Shown: positions 15,851 to 24,036 of the stretch, one piece after another
Layout: the number at the start of each line of letters is the position of its first letter
Numbering within the stretch: the stretch's first letter is position 1
NCBI GenBank assembly: GCA_964371035.1
Contig: CAYJLG010000025.1
Span: 1-41,861 of the forward strand
Direction: 5' to 3'
DNA length: 41,861 bases
From: UBA1535 sp964371035
GTDB lineage: Bacteria > Bacillota > Clostridia > Tissierellales > Sedimentibacteraceae
Position numbers and translations under genes: made by a program
The notes under the pieces: generated by a model
The model's input: the letters and a program-made list of their open reading frames with translations, nothing else
What the model was told of the DNA's origin: nothing
Database searches by the model: none

Positions 15851-16555
15851 TTATTTGTTTATTCTAGATAATACCTCTTGATAAACTTCTTCAACATCGC
15901 CTAAATCTCTTCTAAATCTATCTTTATCTAATTTTTTATCTGTGTCTTTGTCCCAAAGTCTACAAGTATCAGGAGAAATTTCATCTGCTAATATTACTTC
16001 GCCTTCATATAGTCCAAATTCAAGTTTGAAATCAATTAATTTCATATTTCTATCTAAGAAGAATTTCTTTAAAACTTCATTTACTTTAAATGTATACTCT
16101 TTAACTTTTTCAACTTGTTCTCTTGTAGCAAGCTCTAAAGCGTAAACATGATAGTCATTGATTATAGGATCTCCTAAAGAATCATCTTTTAAACAGAACT
16201 CAAGAACAGTTTCTTTTAGCGGAGTACCTTCTGTAACTCCTAATCTCTTAGCCATTGAACCTGCAGCGATATTTCTTATTATAACCTCAAGTGGAAGTAT
16301 AGTTACAGCTTTAACTAAAGATTCTCTATCACTTAAAAGTTCGATTTGATGAGTTGGAACTCCTTGTTCTTCTAGAACTGCAAAAAGTGCTGCAGACATT
16401 TTATTATTAACAACACCTTTGCCTAAAATAGTACCTTTTTTTTCACCATTAAAAGCTGTAGCATCATCTTTGTACTCAACTATGTATTGTTTTTCATTTT
16501 CTGTTTTAAATACTTTTTTTGCTTTTCCTTCATATAATTGTTCTAATTTTTGCAT
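15851..16555 (-). CDS. purC: Phosphoribosylaminoimidazole-succinocarboxamide synthase
   Basis: The 234-residue product matches bacterial PurC, which joins aspartate to CAIR with ATP. It opens with LEQLYEGKAKKVF and continues with YIVEYKDDATAFNGEKKG, the substrate-site IIRNIAAGS, LELGLY-like KLEFGLYEGEVILADEISPD, and DTCRLWD. AAGGAGAA lies before the ATG. It is 71 bases downstream of purE and 72 bases upstream of purM on the same strand. Confidence 0.96.
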   Translation of the reverse strand: MQKLEQLYEGKAKKVFKTENEKQYIVEYKDDATAFNGEKKGTILGKGVVNNKMSAALFAVLEEQGVPTHQIELLSDRESLVKAVTILPLEVIIRNIAAGSMAKRLGVTEGTPLKETVLEFCLKDDSLGDPIINDYHVYALELATREQVEKVKEYTFKVNEVLKKFFLDRNMKLIDFKLEFGLYEGEVILADEISPDTCRLWDKDTDKKLDKDRFRRDLGDVEEVYQEVLSRINK

Positions 16556-16626
16556 TTTAAATTCTCCTTAAAAAATATTTTTTTATTACTGTTTAAAACG
16601 TGATTAACACGAATACTGCTATAAAA

Positions 16627-17121
16627 TTATATCTGTAAAACTTTTTCTTGTAGTTTAGTGTCAGCTGCAACTACTTTTTCAACCATTTGTTTTTTATAAG
16701 CATGAAATTTTTCTCTTAACTCAGGATATTTAACAGATAAAATCTGAACAGCTAATAATGCTGCATTGTCTCCTGCGTTTATAGCAACTGTAGCTACAGG
16801 AATTCCTGGAGGCATTTGAACTGTAGATAATAACGCATCCATACCTTCAAGAGCTGTAGATTTAACTGGTACACCTATTACAGGCAAACAGCTATGACCT
16901 GCCAAAACTCCACCTAGGTGAGCAGCCTTTCCAGCAAGTGCAATAATCACTTCAAAACCATTTTTTTCAGCATTATCTGCAAAATCAGCAGCAATATGAG
17001 GTGTTCTATGAGCAGACATTACTCTAACTTCATATTCTACACCAAATTCTTTTAAAACTTTTATTCCTTTTTCAATTACCGGGAAATCTGAATCGCTTCC
17101 CATTACGATAGCTACTTTCAT
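16627..17121 (-). CDS. purE: N5-CAIR mutase (class I PurE)
   Basis: The 164-residue product has the PurE core: VAIVMGSDSDFPVIEKG, MSAHRTP with the catalytic His, and a third region reading AGKAAHLGGVLAG. That last stretch resembles class I enzymes rather than the AGRSN type of class II, and is followed by LLSTVQMPPGIPVATVAI. Class I enzymes normally act on N5-CAIR made by PurK, but no purK is in the window. GGAGG precedes the ATG. It is the first gene of the tightly packed purE-C-M-N-H run, though a transcript from the upstream gene could also enter. Confidence 0.95.
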   Translation of the reverse strand: MKVAIVMGSDSDFPVIEKGIKVLKEFGVEYEVRVMSAHRTPHIAADFADNAEKNGFEVIIALAGKAAHLGGVLAGHSCLPVIGVPVKSTALEGMDALLSTVQMPPGIPVATVAINAGDNAALLAVQILSVKYPELREKFHAYKKQMVEKVVAADTKLQEKVLQI

Positions 17122-17187
17122 AAAAAACCTCCAAAATTTATATAATATATTAATTTAAAAATAAATTCATAAATGCATTTGCGCATG

Positions 17188-17586
17188 TTATATGGAACTA
17201 TCGGCCGAAGAAATAATTTTCTCAACTTCTTCAATACACTCATATATAAGTTCGCTACACAGTTGCGACTTGGGATAGGAATCACTCGCTTTTTCAAGAA
17301 GTTTATCACAGTTAAGAGTACCATGCCTTCTTTCAAAATCAATCATAAACTTAGTTACATCTTCTTTTGAACTTTTTAGCATGCCCATAGCCATAATTGC
17401 ACCGCTTATAGAACCGCAAGTAGCTTTAACGCGCATGCCGCCCCCAAAATGAACCCCTAAATCAAAAGCCGTTTTTTCATCAATTCCTAACTCTTCACAA
17501 AATGACATAAATACGATTTGACAACAGTTATAGTGAGGCTCTTTGATACTTCTTAGTTCGCGAGCTTTCTCTATTCTTTTACTCAT
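17188..17586 (-). CDS. C-GCAxxG-C-C family protein
   Basis: The 132-residue product has the spaced cysteines of this family: NCCQ near residue 21, the central ATCGSISGAIMAMG (GCAxxG-like), LNCDKLL near 93 and QLCSELI near 108. Members are small, probably redox-active or metal-binding proteins of anaerobes, often with unknown partners. The central motif here is TCGSISG rather than GCAxxG, a mild departure. It ends 66 bases before purE on the same strand and follows a small membrane protein gene by 48 bases. Confidence 0.8.
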   Translation of the reverse strand: MSKRIEKARELRSIKEPHYNCCQIVFMSFCEELGIDEKTAFDLGVHFGGGMRVKATCGSISGAIMAMGMLKSSKEDVTKFMIDFERRHGTLNCDKLLEKASDSYPKSQLCSELIYECIEEVEKIISSADSSI

Positions 17587-17634
17587 ATATATCTTTCTCC
17601 CATAAAAAATTGGATATCAAGGTTTTACCCTTTA

Positions 17635-17916
17635 CTATTTTTTTAAAGCGCTGATGGTTGATAGCGCAATATTTTCAATAAAAATAACAAATGTGACTAA
17701 CAATGACAGTCGGAATATATCAAAGAAATCAGTTCGAGTTCTCAATGTATCTTCTAAGATACCAAACCAACTTTGCAATAAACTGTTATATGCAATGCCG
17801 TCTTGCAATTCCGGAATTAAAGCTCCGATACAATTTATACCTAAATCTATAGATATAAAAACAGAAATTGATAATATAATTGCTGAAATTACTCTGATTT
17901 GTTTCATTCTGCACAT
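17635..17916 (-). CDS. Small hypothetical membrane protein
   Basis: I do not recognise the family. The 93-residue frame has two hydrophobic helices, at about 10-33 and 66-88, with a polar segment between them (LQDGIAYNSLLQSW ... LRTRTDFFDI) and a basic C-terminus. There is no strong ribosome binding site: the start may be the ATG at 17916 or the one at 17907. It stands alone between the HepT/MntA pair and the C-GCAxxG gene. Coding potential is moderate. Confidence 0.5.
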   Translation of the reverse strand: MCRMKQIRVISAIILSISVFISIDLGINCIGALIPELQDGIAYNSLLQSWFGILEDTLRTRTDFFDIFRLSLLVTFVIFIENIALSTISALKK

Positions 17917-18133
17917 CTTTTTAGTATCGTTTTGTTCATGATATCTATATTATAACAGATATCATAAATATGGCAATCCTTATGTTTATATAAAATTTAA
18001 ATTATTTGCTTATATGTATTATATATAATTCTTATAGGGCGATATCACTACCTAAAATAGGAAATCATACCGCCTTCTTCCAATTCACCAACCGCTACGG
18101 AGCACTATGTCTGTGTAATCTCTGCCAACTGCG

Positions 18134-18481
18134 TTACTTCAATTCATCTAAAAACGAAGTACATTTTTTCTTTAAATCTGGTATGTCTGCAATTGCTGTT
18201 TCAAAAATTTCTTTATTATCCATATAAAAATATCCATGTGCATAATGATTTCTCATTGATTTAATCAAATTCCAAGGAACAACATTTACAGTTTTAGATT
18301 TGAACATAGATGATAAATGTGTTGTTAATTCACCAATTTGCATTATGCTCATGGAAATTGAATTTTTAAAATCCATATCATTTTCAAATGTATTAAAATC
18401 ATTGCCGAATCTGTTGATAGTCACTTCTATATCTTCACAATATTTAATAATATGTTCAAGTACGTTGATATCATTCATCAT
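18134..18481 (-). CDS. hepT: HepT-like HEPN-domain RNase toxin
   Basis: The product has 115 residues (114 if the next ATG, at 18478, is used). It has the HEPN/DUF86 signature RNHYAHGY, an exact RX4HXY motif: the Arg and His are the RNase residues, and the final Tyr is the residue that the partner MntA modifies with AMP in the studied Shewanella system. The upstream helices (MQIGELTTHLS) also fit the family. The ATG pair at 18481/18478 overlaps the mntA stop codon, so a longer in-frame extension upstream is rejected. All key residues are present, so the toxin should be functional. Confidence 0.88.
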   Translation of the reverse strand: MMNDINVLEHIIKYCEDIEVTINRFGNDFNTFENDMDFKNSISMSIMQIGELTTHLSSMFKSKTVNVVPWNLIKSMRNHYAHGYFYMDNKEIFETAIADIPDLKKKCTSFLDELK

Positions 18482-18788
18482 ATAACCGAATCCTTTCTTT
18501 AGTAAATGTTTCAAAAAAGTTTTTTTTAATCGGATTATTTTTTTCCTGCTCAATCGCTCTTAATGTAAGAATATCTACAGGTGCTGCCAAAGCATTTGAT
18601 ATTTCATTTTTAAAACTGATTAATTGTAAAAGTCCATGTATAGAGCTTGAATCTATAGCTAAATCGATATCACTTTTATCAGTAGCTTCATTTCTTGCAT
18701 ATGAGCCGAAAAGATATACTTCTGACACATTATATTTTTTTGCAACAGGCATTACTCTTTTTTGTATTTCATTTATCGTATACTTCAT
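18471..18788 (-). CDS. mntA: MntA-like minimal nucleotidyltransferase antitoxin
   Basis: The 105-residue product has the nucleotidyltransferase motif GSYARNEATDKSDIDLAID, which fits GS-X10-D-X-D exactly. In the HepT/MntA (type VII) systems this enzyme adds AMP units to a tyrosine of HepT and neutralises it. GGAGGTG lies 3-4 bases before the ATG. It is the first gene of the pair and overlaps hepT by 8-11 bases. No promoter is obvious in the 48 bases before it, which follow the nitroreductase gene. Confidence 0.88.
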   Translation of the reverse strand: MKYTINEIQKRVMPVAKKYNVSEVYLFGSYARNEATDKSDIDLAIDSSSIHGLLQLISFKNEISNALAAPVDILTLRAIEQEKNNPIKKNFFETFTKERIRLYDE

Positions 18789-18836
18789 TAAACACCTCCA
18801 TTTGTATTATCTTAAGTTACTTGAAATTATCTATTT

Positions 18837-19346
18837 TCACCAACCATTTTGATGTACTCTATCCGAGTAATCTCTGTTTGGTTGCTTCACTTCAACATCT
18901 AAATCTAAATACCCTATGACAATCATGGAATATGGCATGATGTGATTAGGCAGATTTATCGCTTTTTTCATTCCATCAACCCTCGCATCTCTCGGGTACA
19001 ATCCGCACCAACAAGATCCAAGTTCCAATTCATGCGCAGCATTGCAAATATTAGTTGTGACGGCTGCACAGTCATCTCTCCATGTAGCCCAAGCTTCTGT
19101 CATGTCTCCACAAATCACTATGCCTAAAGGAGCGGTATCAAACATAGAGGCGCTTTCGTGAAAATTTTTAAATGACTGCAAAATTTCTTTGTCATCAACA
19201 ATCACATAATGCACAGGATGTTTATTGTGTCCACTCGGTGAATAATAAGCCACTTCTAAGAGTATATCTATTTTATCTTTTGGAACAGACGTATCTAAAT
19301 ACTTCCTTACACTCCTTCTTGTTTTTAACATTTCGATTCCGTTCAT
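18837..19346 (-). CDS. Nitroreductase family FMN-dependent oxidoreductase
   Basis: The 169-residue protein starts MNGIEMLKTRRSVRKYLD, the usual FMN-phosphate binding RRSxRxY signature. It continues with SPSGHNKHPVHYVIV and the helix NICNAAHELELGSCWCGLYP, as in small nitroreductases of anaerobes that use NAD(P)H and FMN. The physiological substrate is unknown. The C-terminal RDYSDRVHQNGW is a common ending in this group. It lies between mntA and a DUF5808-like gene, all on the minus strand. Confidence 0.88.
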   Translation of the reverse strand: MNGIEMLKTRRSVRKYLDTSVPKDKIDILLEVAYYSPSGHNKHPVHYVIVDDKEILQSFKNFHESASMFDTAPLGIVICGDMTEAWATWRDDCAAVTTNICNAAHELELGSCWCGLYPRDARVDGMKKAINLPNHIMPYSMIVIGYLDLDVEVKQPNRDYSDRVHQNGW

Positions 19347-19427
19347 TTTACTACCTCGCTCATTTATTGTTTAAATATTTTTGATAAATTTAATAAAAAA
19401 TAAATTCTAATAGTACGTCTTATGTGC

Positions 19428-19958
19428 TCAATCAGAGCTGTTGGTCTCTATAATTTCATAATACTTACTGCTACTTTTATCAATGTCTATGATTCCGATA
19501 TATGTTTCTCCTATAAAAAGCATAATTTTTTCACCGTAGAGTTGAATAACTTTTTGCTGCGTAAAAAACTTGTTGAACTGATTATCTGTGAGCCTCTTTA
19601 AAGTCAAATCAAAGGAGGAATTTGCTATTTCTTCAATTGTTTTTTCATCAATCAAAACAATTTCATTATCGATTTCTTCTCTCCATCCAAAAGATATAAA
19701 CTCATCTTTATCCATTCCGAGTGCCTCGTGAAAAGTTTTTTCTCTGAATTCAAGTCCGAAATAAGCCAAAAATACAGACAAAACCAATGCACCTAAAATT
19801 AGCCAAGTCAAAAAATTACCGCAGTTTACAGTCCATGCAATACCATGTCGTTTTCTTATCAAGATATTTGAATCTTTTTTGTTAGAATAAAGAAAAGTTT
19901 GATTGTTGGCACGCATATGTTCAAAAACTTCTTCTTTTGTAAACTTTCGCTTCGTCAT
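19428..19958 (-). CDS. DUF5808-like membrane protein
   Basis: The 176-residue protein has one clear transmembrane helix at about 48-68. Just before it, the stretch FLYSNKKDSNILIRKRHG and then AWTVNCGN resembles the DUF5808 pattern (YYNP-D-xxFVxKRFGxGWTLNF) found next to membrane helices in SdpI-like proteins. The C-terminal 100 residues form a soluble, mixed alpha/beta domain (REEIDNEIVLIDEKTIEEIA ...) that I do not recognise. Function is unknown. Its ribosome binding site is weak. It is the first gene after purL on the minus strand, 137 bases away. Confidence 0.55.
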   Translation of the reverse strand: MTKRKFTKEEVFEHMRANNQTFLYSNKKDSNILIRKRHGIAWTVNCGNFLTWLILGALVLSVFLAYFGLEFREKTFHEALGMDKDEFISFGWREEIDNEIVLIDEKTIEEIANSSFDLTLKRLTDNQFNKFFTQQKVIQLYGEKIMLFIGETYIGIIDIDKSSSKYYEIIETNSSD

Positions 19959-20035
19959 AACGGATGCTCCTACTGTAGATATATTTAATTACCTATAATT
20001 ACATCAATTTGTGTTTTGCGTGTCGATTAAGTCGA

Positions 20036-20052
20036 GAGGAGCAGAGCCCCTC
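20036..20052. repeat. Small GC-rich palindrome after purL
   Basis: GAGGAGC (20036-20042) pairs with GCCCCTC (20046-20052) with one mismatch and a 3-base loop. It is GC-rich in an AT-rich spacer, like the palindrome at 15802. It could be a decayed copy of a related repeat; no T run follows on the minus strand. Confidence 0.35.
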
Positions 20053-20095
20053 CCAAAATTCGCATAATATTTATAATCTGTTTTGAATGCATATA

Positions 20096-23000
20096 TTACC
20101 TAAAATATGCGACTCCTGCTTCAAACAATTTTTGATCTTTGTTACCAGAAATGTTTTTGTATGTGTCTTTGTCAAGTCGCTCAGAATGCCCCATCTTTCC
20201 TAAAACTCTACCATCTGGACTCGTTATACCTTCTATAGATTCTACTGAACCATTTTGGTTAAACATGCCATCATATGTTGGATTACCATCAAAATCAACA
20301 TATTGAGTAGCAATTTGTCCTGCTTCTTTTAATTTTTTGATCCATGCTTCGTTAGCCACGAATCTGCCTTCACCGTGAGACATAGGCATATAATGAACAT
20401 CTGAAAGGTTGCAATTGTTAAACCAAGGCGATAAATTAGATACAACTTTTGTCATCGCAAACGATGAAATATGTCTGCCTATTTTATTGTAAGTAAGAGT
20501 AGGGTCGTCTTCTTTAATATCTCTTATTTCTCCATAAGGCAATAAACCTAATTTTATCAACGCCTGAAAACCATTACAAATACCTATTGTTAAACCATCT
20601 CTGTTATTTAATAAATCAGTCACAGCTTCGCTTAAATAAGGATTTCTAAAAGTCGTGGCAATAAATTTACCTGAACCATCAGGCTCATCTCCAGCGCTAA
20701 ATCCACCAGGGAAAGCTATTATTTGTGATTGATTAATCAATTTAGCCATCTCTTTTACTGAACGTTCAACGTCAGTAGGAGATAAGTTTTTAAATACGAA
20801 AGTAGTCACGTCGGCACCAGCTCTTTCGAAAGCTCTAGTTGTGTCATATTCACAGTTCGTACCAGGAAACACAGGAATAAAAACTTTCGGTTTAGCTATA
20901 TTAACTTTTGATTTAATAATATTTTTAGCACTAAACGAATAATTTTCTACGCTTCCTTCAACATCTCTTTTCATAGGGAATATATTATCTAAAGGTTTAA
21001 TCCACTCATCTGTCATTTCATCTATTCTTATGCTAAAAGAATCATTTAAAGAAACTTTCTTTTGCGAAATAGTTTCGCCGATTACTAGATAAGGCAGGTC
21101 TATTCCGTCTAAATCATCAACTTCTAATATTATATTTCCGTATTTAGGTGCAAAATAGAAGTTTGCATCAAAAACTGTACTTCCTATTGTTGAAAACCCA
21201 ATTTTGTTTCCAAAAGTCATTTTAGATATAGCTTCTGCGACACCGCCATGACCAACAGTATGAGCACTCAGAATCTTTTTGCTAAGTACTAATTCATGTA
21301 TTTTTTTATATTTTAGTTTTACATCTTCAAAATCAGGCACATAGTTTTCGTCTTTTTTAATTCTTATAAGTAAAACTTTACTGCCAACTTTTTTGAACTC
21401 AGGTGAAATAACGTCATTTACATCTCCAACACACACAGCAAAACTAACTAAAGTAGGAGGGACATTAATATCTTTAAATGTACCTGACATGCTGTCTTTT
21501 CCACCAATAGCAGGAATTGCAAGTCCATGTTGAACCTTAAATGCACCAAGTAGAGCAGAAAAAGGTTTAGCCCATTTTGAAGGATCCTTGCCCAATTTTT
21601 CGAAATATTCTTGGAAAGTAAGTCTAACTTTTGAATAATCTCCGCCCATTGCTACTATTTTTGCAACTGAGTGAAGAACTGCATACATAGCTCCGTGATA
21701 AGGGCTTAATTTTGATAAGTTAGGATCAAAGCCATGAGCCATCATAGTGCAAGTATCTGTAATTCCTTGTAAAACAGGAAGTTTAGCTATCATACCTTCT
21801 GTAGGAGTAAGTTGCGTCTTGCCTCCAAAAGGCATAAGTACAGTCACTGCGCCTACTGTAGCATCAAATTTTTCTACTAATCCTTTTTGAGAGCACACAT
21901 TTATATCTGCTAGATTTTCAAGCCATGCATCTCTTAAATTATCTGCTTCAAAAGATTTAATCTTTTCATCTTCAAAGTTAGACACATCAAAACCATCTAC
22001 ATAAATATCTGCCTTTTGTTTTACACCGTTAGTATCTAAGAAATCTCTACTTATATCTAAAATAGCAGTGCCTCTCCAGAACATTTTTAATCTTCTGTCA
22101 TCTGTGACAGTAGCAACTATGACAGCTTCTAGGTTTTCAGCACGTGCGTACTCAATAAATTTATCTGCATCTTCTTTAGCTACAACTACAGCCATTCTTT
22201 CTTGAGATTCTGATATAGCTAATTCTGTGCCGTCAAGTCCTTCATATTTTTTAGTCACAGCATCTAAGTTTATACAAAGACTATCAGCCAATTCACCTAT
22301 GGCTACAGAAACTCCACCAGCACCAAAATCATTACATTTTTTAATAAGTGTACTTACGGCTTCATTTCTAAATAATCTTTGAATCTTTCTTTCTGTAGGC
22401 GCATTGCCTTTTTGCACTTCAGAACCACAAAGAAGTATTGATTCTTCAGTATGTTCCTTTGAAGAACCTGTAGCTCCACCGCAACCATCTCGGCCAGTTT
22501 TACCACCTAATAATATTATCACATCAGAAGCTACAGGAGCCTCTCTTTTTACATTTTTCATTGGAGCAGCAGCGATTACAGCTCCTATCTCCATACGTTT
22601 TGCTACATAGTCATCATGGTAAATTTCAACTACTTTTCCAGTAGCAAGTCCAATTTGATTTCCGTATGAACTATAACCATTTGCCGCTTCGGTAGTAATC
22701 TTTCTTTGAGGAAGCTTGCCTACAAGCGTATCTTCTACACTTTGTCTTGGGTCGGCGCTACCTGTAATTCTCATAGCCTGATACACATAAGAACGTCCCG
22801 ATAACGGATCTCGTATACAACCACCTAAACAAGTAGCTGCACCACCAAAAGGTTCTATTTCTGTAGGGTGGTTATGAGTCTCGTTTTTAAACATTACTAG
22901 CCATTTTTCAAGATTATCATCTATTTTGGCATCGACTATAATGCTACAAGCATTAATTTCATCAGATACTTCCATATCATCAAGAGCGCCTGTTTTTCTT

Positions 23001-23854
23001 AGTTCTTTAGCGGCTACCGTAGCTAAATCCATTAAGCATATATCTTTATTTTTGTCTTCATAGACAAATTTTCTGCTATTTTTATATAATTCAAAAGTTT
23101 TTTCTATTTCCTTAGATATAGAATCATCAGCAAATTTTATCTTGTCTAAAACTGTTGCAAAAGTAGTGTGTCTACAATGATCAGACCAGTATGTGTCAAT
23201 AACTTTAAGCTCAGTGATGGTAGGATTCCTATTTTCCTTTGTTTTGAAATAATCTTGGCATAGAGCAATATCTTCAATACTCATGGCAAAGCTCATTTCA
23301 TTTTTATAATTTTCTAGTTCGGACTGATTCATTTCAATAAAACCATCAATAACTTTTACATCAGCAGGGTTTTCAAAAATTTCTGTAAGCGTTTCTGGTT
23401 TTTCTAGTGAAGCTTCTCTTGAATCTACAGGATTTATAAAATAAGATTTTATTTTATGTACATCATTATCAGATAAATCGCCTGACAAAACAATTATTTT
23501 AGCAAATTTAACAGGTGGTTTTTCATTGCCTGTAAGTATCATTATGCATTCAGCGGCAAAATCAGCTCTTTGATCGTATTGACCTGGTAGATATTCTGTT
23601 GCAAAGATTTTTTCAGATTGAGAAGCAAAGTTGTCATGTTCTTTATAAACAATATCTTGATTTGGTTCAGAAAATACAGTATAAATAGATTTTTCGAAAT
23701 CTTCATCACAGATTTCTGAAATGTCATATCTATTTAGAATTCTTAATCCAGTGAGGTTTGTTAAATTCAAATTATCTCTAAAATTATTCAGCAGATTGTT
23801 CGCTTCAACGTCAAACCCTATTTTCTTTTCAACATAAATTCTTTTAACGTTCAT
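20096..23854 (-). CDS. purL: Phosphoribosylformylglycinamidine synthase, single-chain form
   Basis: The 1252-residue enzyme makes FGAM from FGAR, ATP and glutamine. The N-terminal part holds the synthase, with KVIDTYWSDHCRHTTF and the ATP-site ETHNHPTEIEPFGGAAT, and a second AIR-synthase-like half. The C-terminal 270 residues form a glutaminase domain with FPGTNCEYDT, the nucleophile motif GICNGFQALIKLG and GHSER (His and Glu of the triad). Length and layout fit the clostridial/streptococcal one-chain type, so no separate purS or purQ is needed. It is separated from the other purine genes by six unrelated genes. The spacer upstream carries three inverted repeats. Confidence 0.96.
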   Translation of the reverse strand: MNVKRIYVEKKIGFDVEANNLLNNFRDNLNLTNLTGLRILNRYDISEICDEDFEKSIYTVFSEPNQDIVYKEHDNFASQSEKIFATEYLPGQYDQRADFAAECIMILTGNEKPPVKFAKIIVLSGDLSDNDVHKIKSYFINPVDSREASLEKPETLTEIFENPADVKVIDGFIEMNQSELENYKNEMSFAMSIEDIALCQDYFKTKENRNPTITELKVIDTYWSDHCRHTTFATVLDKIKFADDSISKEIEKTFELYKNSRKFVYEDKNKDICLMDLATVAAKELRKTGALDDMEVSDEINACSIIVDAKIDDNLEKWLVMFKNETHNHPTEIEPFGGAATCLGGCIRDPLSGRSYVYQAMRITGSADPRQSVEDTLVGKLPQRKITTEAANGYSSYGNQIGLATGKVVEIYHDDYVAKRMEIGAVIAAAPMKNVKREAPVASDVIILLGGKTGRDGCGGATGSSKEHTEESILLCGSEVQKGNAPTERKIQRLFRNEAVSTLIKKCNDFGAGGVSVAIGELADSLCINLDAVTKKYEGLDGTELAISESQERMAVVVAKEDADKFIEYARAENLEAVIVATVTDDRRLKMFWRGTAILDISRDFLDTNGVKQKADIYVDGFDVSNFEDEKIKSFEADNLRDAWLENLADINVCSQKGLVEKFDATVGAVTVLMPFGGKTQLTPTEGMIAKLPVLQGITDTCTMMAHGFDPNLSKLSPYHGAMYAVLHSVAKIVAMGGDYSKVRLTFQEYFEKLGKDPSKWAKPFSALLGAFKVQHGLAIPAIGGKDSMSGTFKDINVPPTLVSFAVCVGDVNDVISPEFKKVGSKVLLIRIKKDENYVPDFEDVKLKYKKIHELVLSKKILSAHTVGHGGVAEAISKMTFGNKIGFSTIGSTVFDANFYFAPKYGNIILEVDDLDGIDLPYLVIGETISQKKVSLNDSFSIRIDEMTDEWIKPLDNIFPMKRDVEGSVENYSFSAKNIIKSKVNIAKPKVFIPVFPGTNCEYDTTRAFERAGADVTTFVFKNLSPTDVERSVKEMAKLINQSQIIAFPGGFSAGDEPDGSGKFIATTFRNPYLSEAVTDLLNNRDGLTIGICNGFQALIKLGLLPYGEIRDIKEDDPTLTYNKIGRHISSFAMTKVVSNLSPWFNNCNLSDVHYMPMSHGEGRFVANEAWIKKLKEAGQIATQYVDFDGNPTYDGMFNQNGSVESIEGITSPDGRVLGKMGHSERLDKDTYKNISGNKDQKLFEAGVAYFR

Positions 23855-23904
23855 ATTATATCCTTTCTTTTGCTACGTGCTAAATTAAGTAATATTCGAA
23901 AATT

Positions 23905-23964
23905 ATAGGCAAAATGTGTTTTTGCCTATTTATAAATGATTAAAAGATTTAAACATTTATAAAT
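23905..23964. promoter_or_regulatory. Two adjacent inverted repeats upstream of purL
   Basis: ATAGGCAAAA (23905-23914) pairs perfectly with TTTTGCCTAT (23920-23929), and ATTTATAAATG (23928-23938) with CATTTATAAAT (23954-23964). On the minus strand a TATAAT at 23907-23902 overlaps the first stem; a good -35 is missing at 17 bases. These may be regulatory sites or hairpins in the purL leader. No purine riboswitch consensus is visible. Confidence 0.45.
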
Positions 23965-23984
23965 AAAATCTCCTATGATTAAGA

Positions 23985-24015
23985 TGTGACAACACGAAAA
24001 ATTCATGTTGTCACA
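23985..24015 (-). terminator. Possible terminator after purine permease gene
   Basis: TGTGACAACA (23985-23994) pairs perfectly with TGTTGTCACA (24006-24015). It lies 22 bases after the permease stop codon on the minus strand. The tail is TCTTAATC, not a strong T run, so termination is uncertain. Confidence 0.45.
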
Positions 24016-24036
24016 CCTATGTTTGATATGAAATTT

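Noticed and set aside
18482..18553. Longer hepT reading frame starting inside mntA
   Set aside because: The extension overlaps mntA heavily, has no start signal, and is absent from the HepT family; the ATG at 18481 fits.
23855..24036. Purine riboswitch upstream of purL
   Set aside because: Inverted repeats are present but none of the conserved riboswitch core bases can be found.
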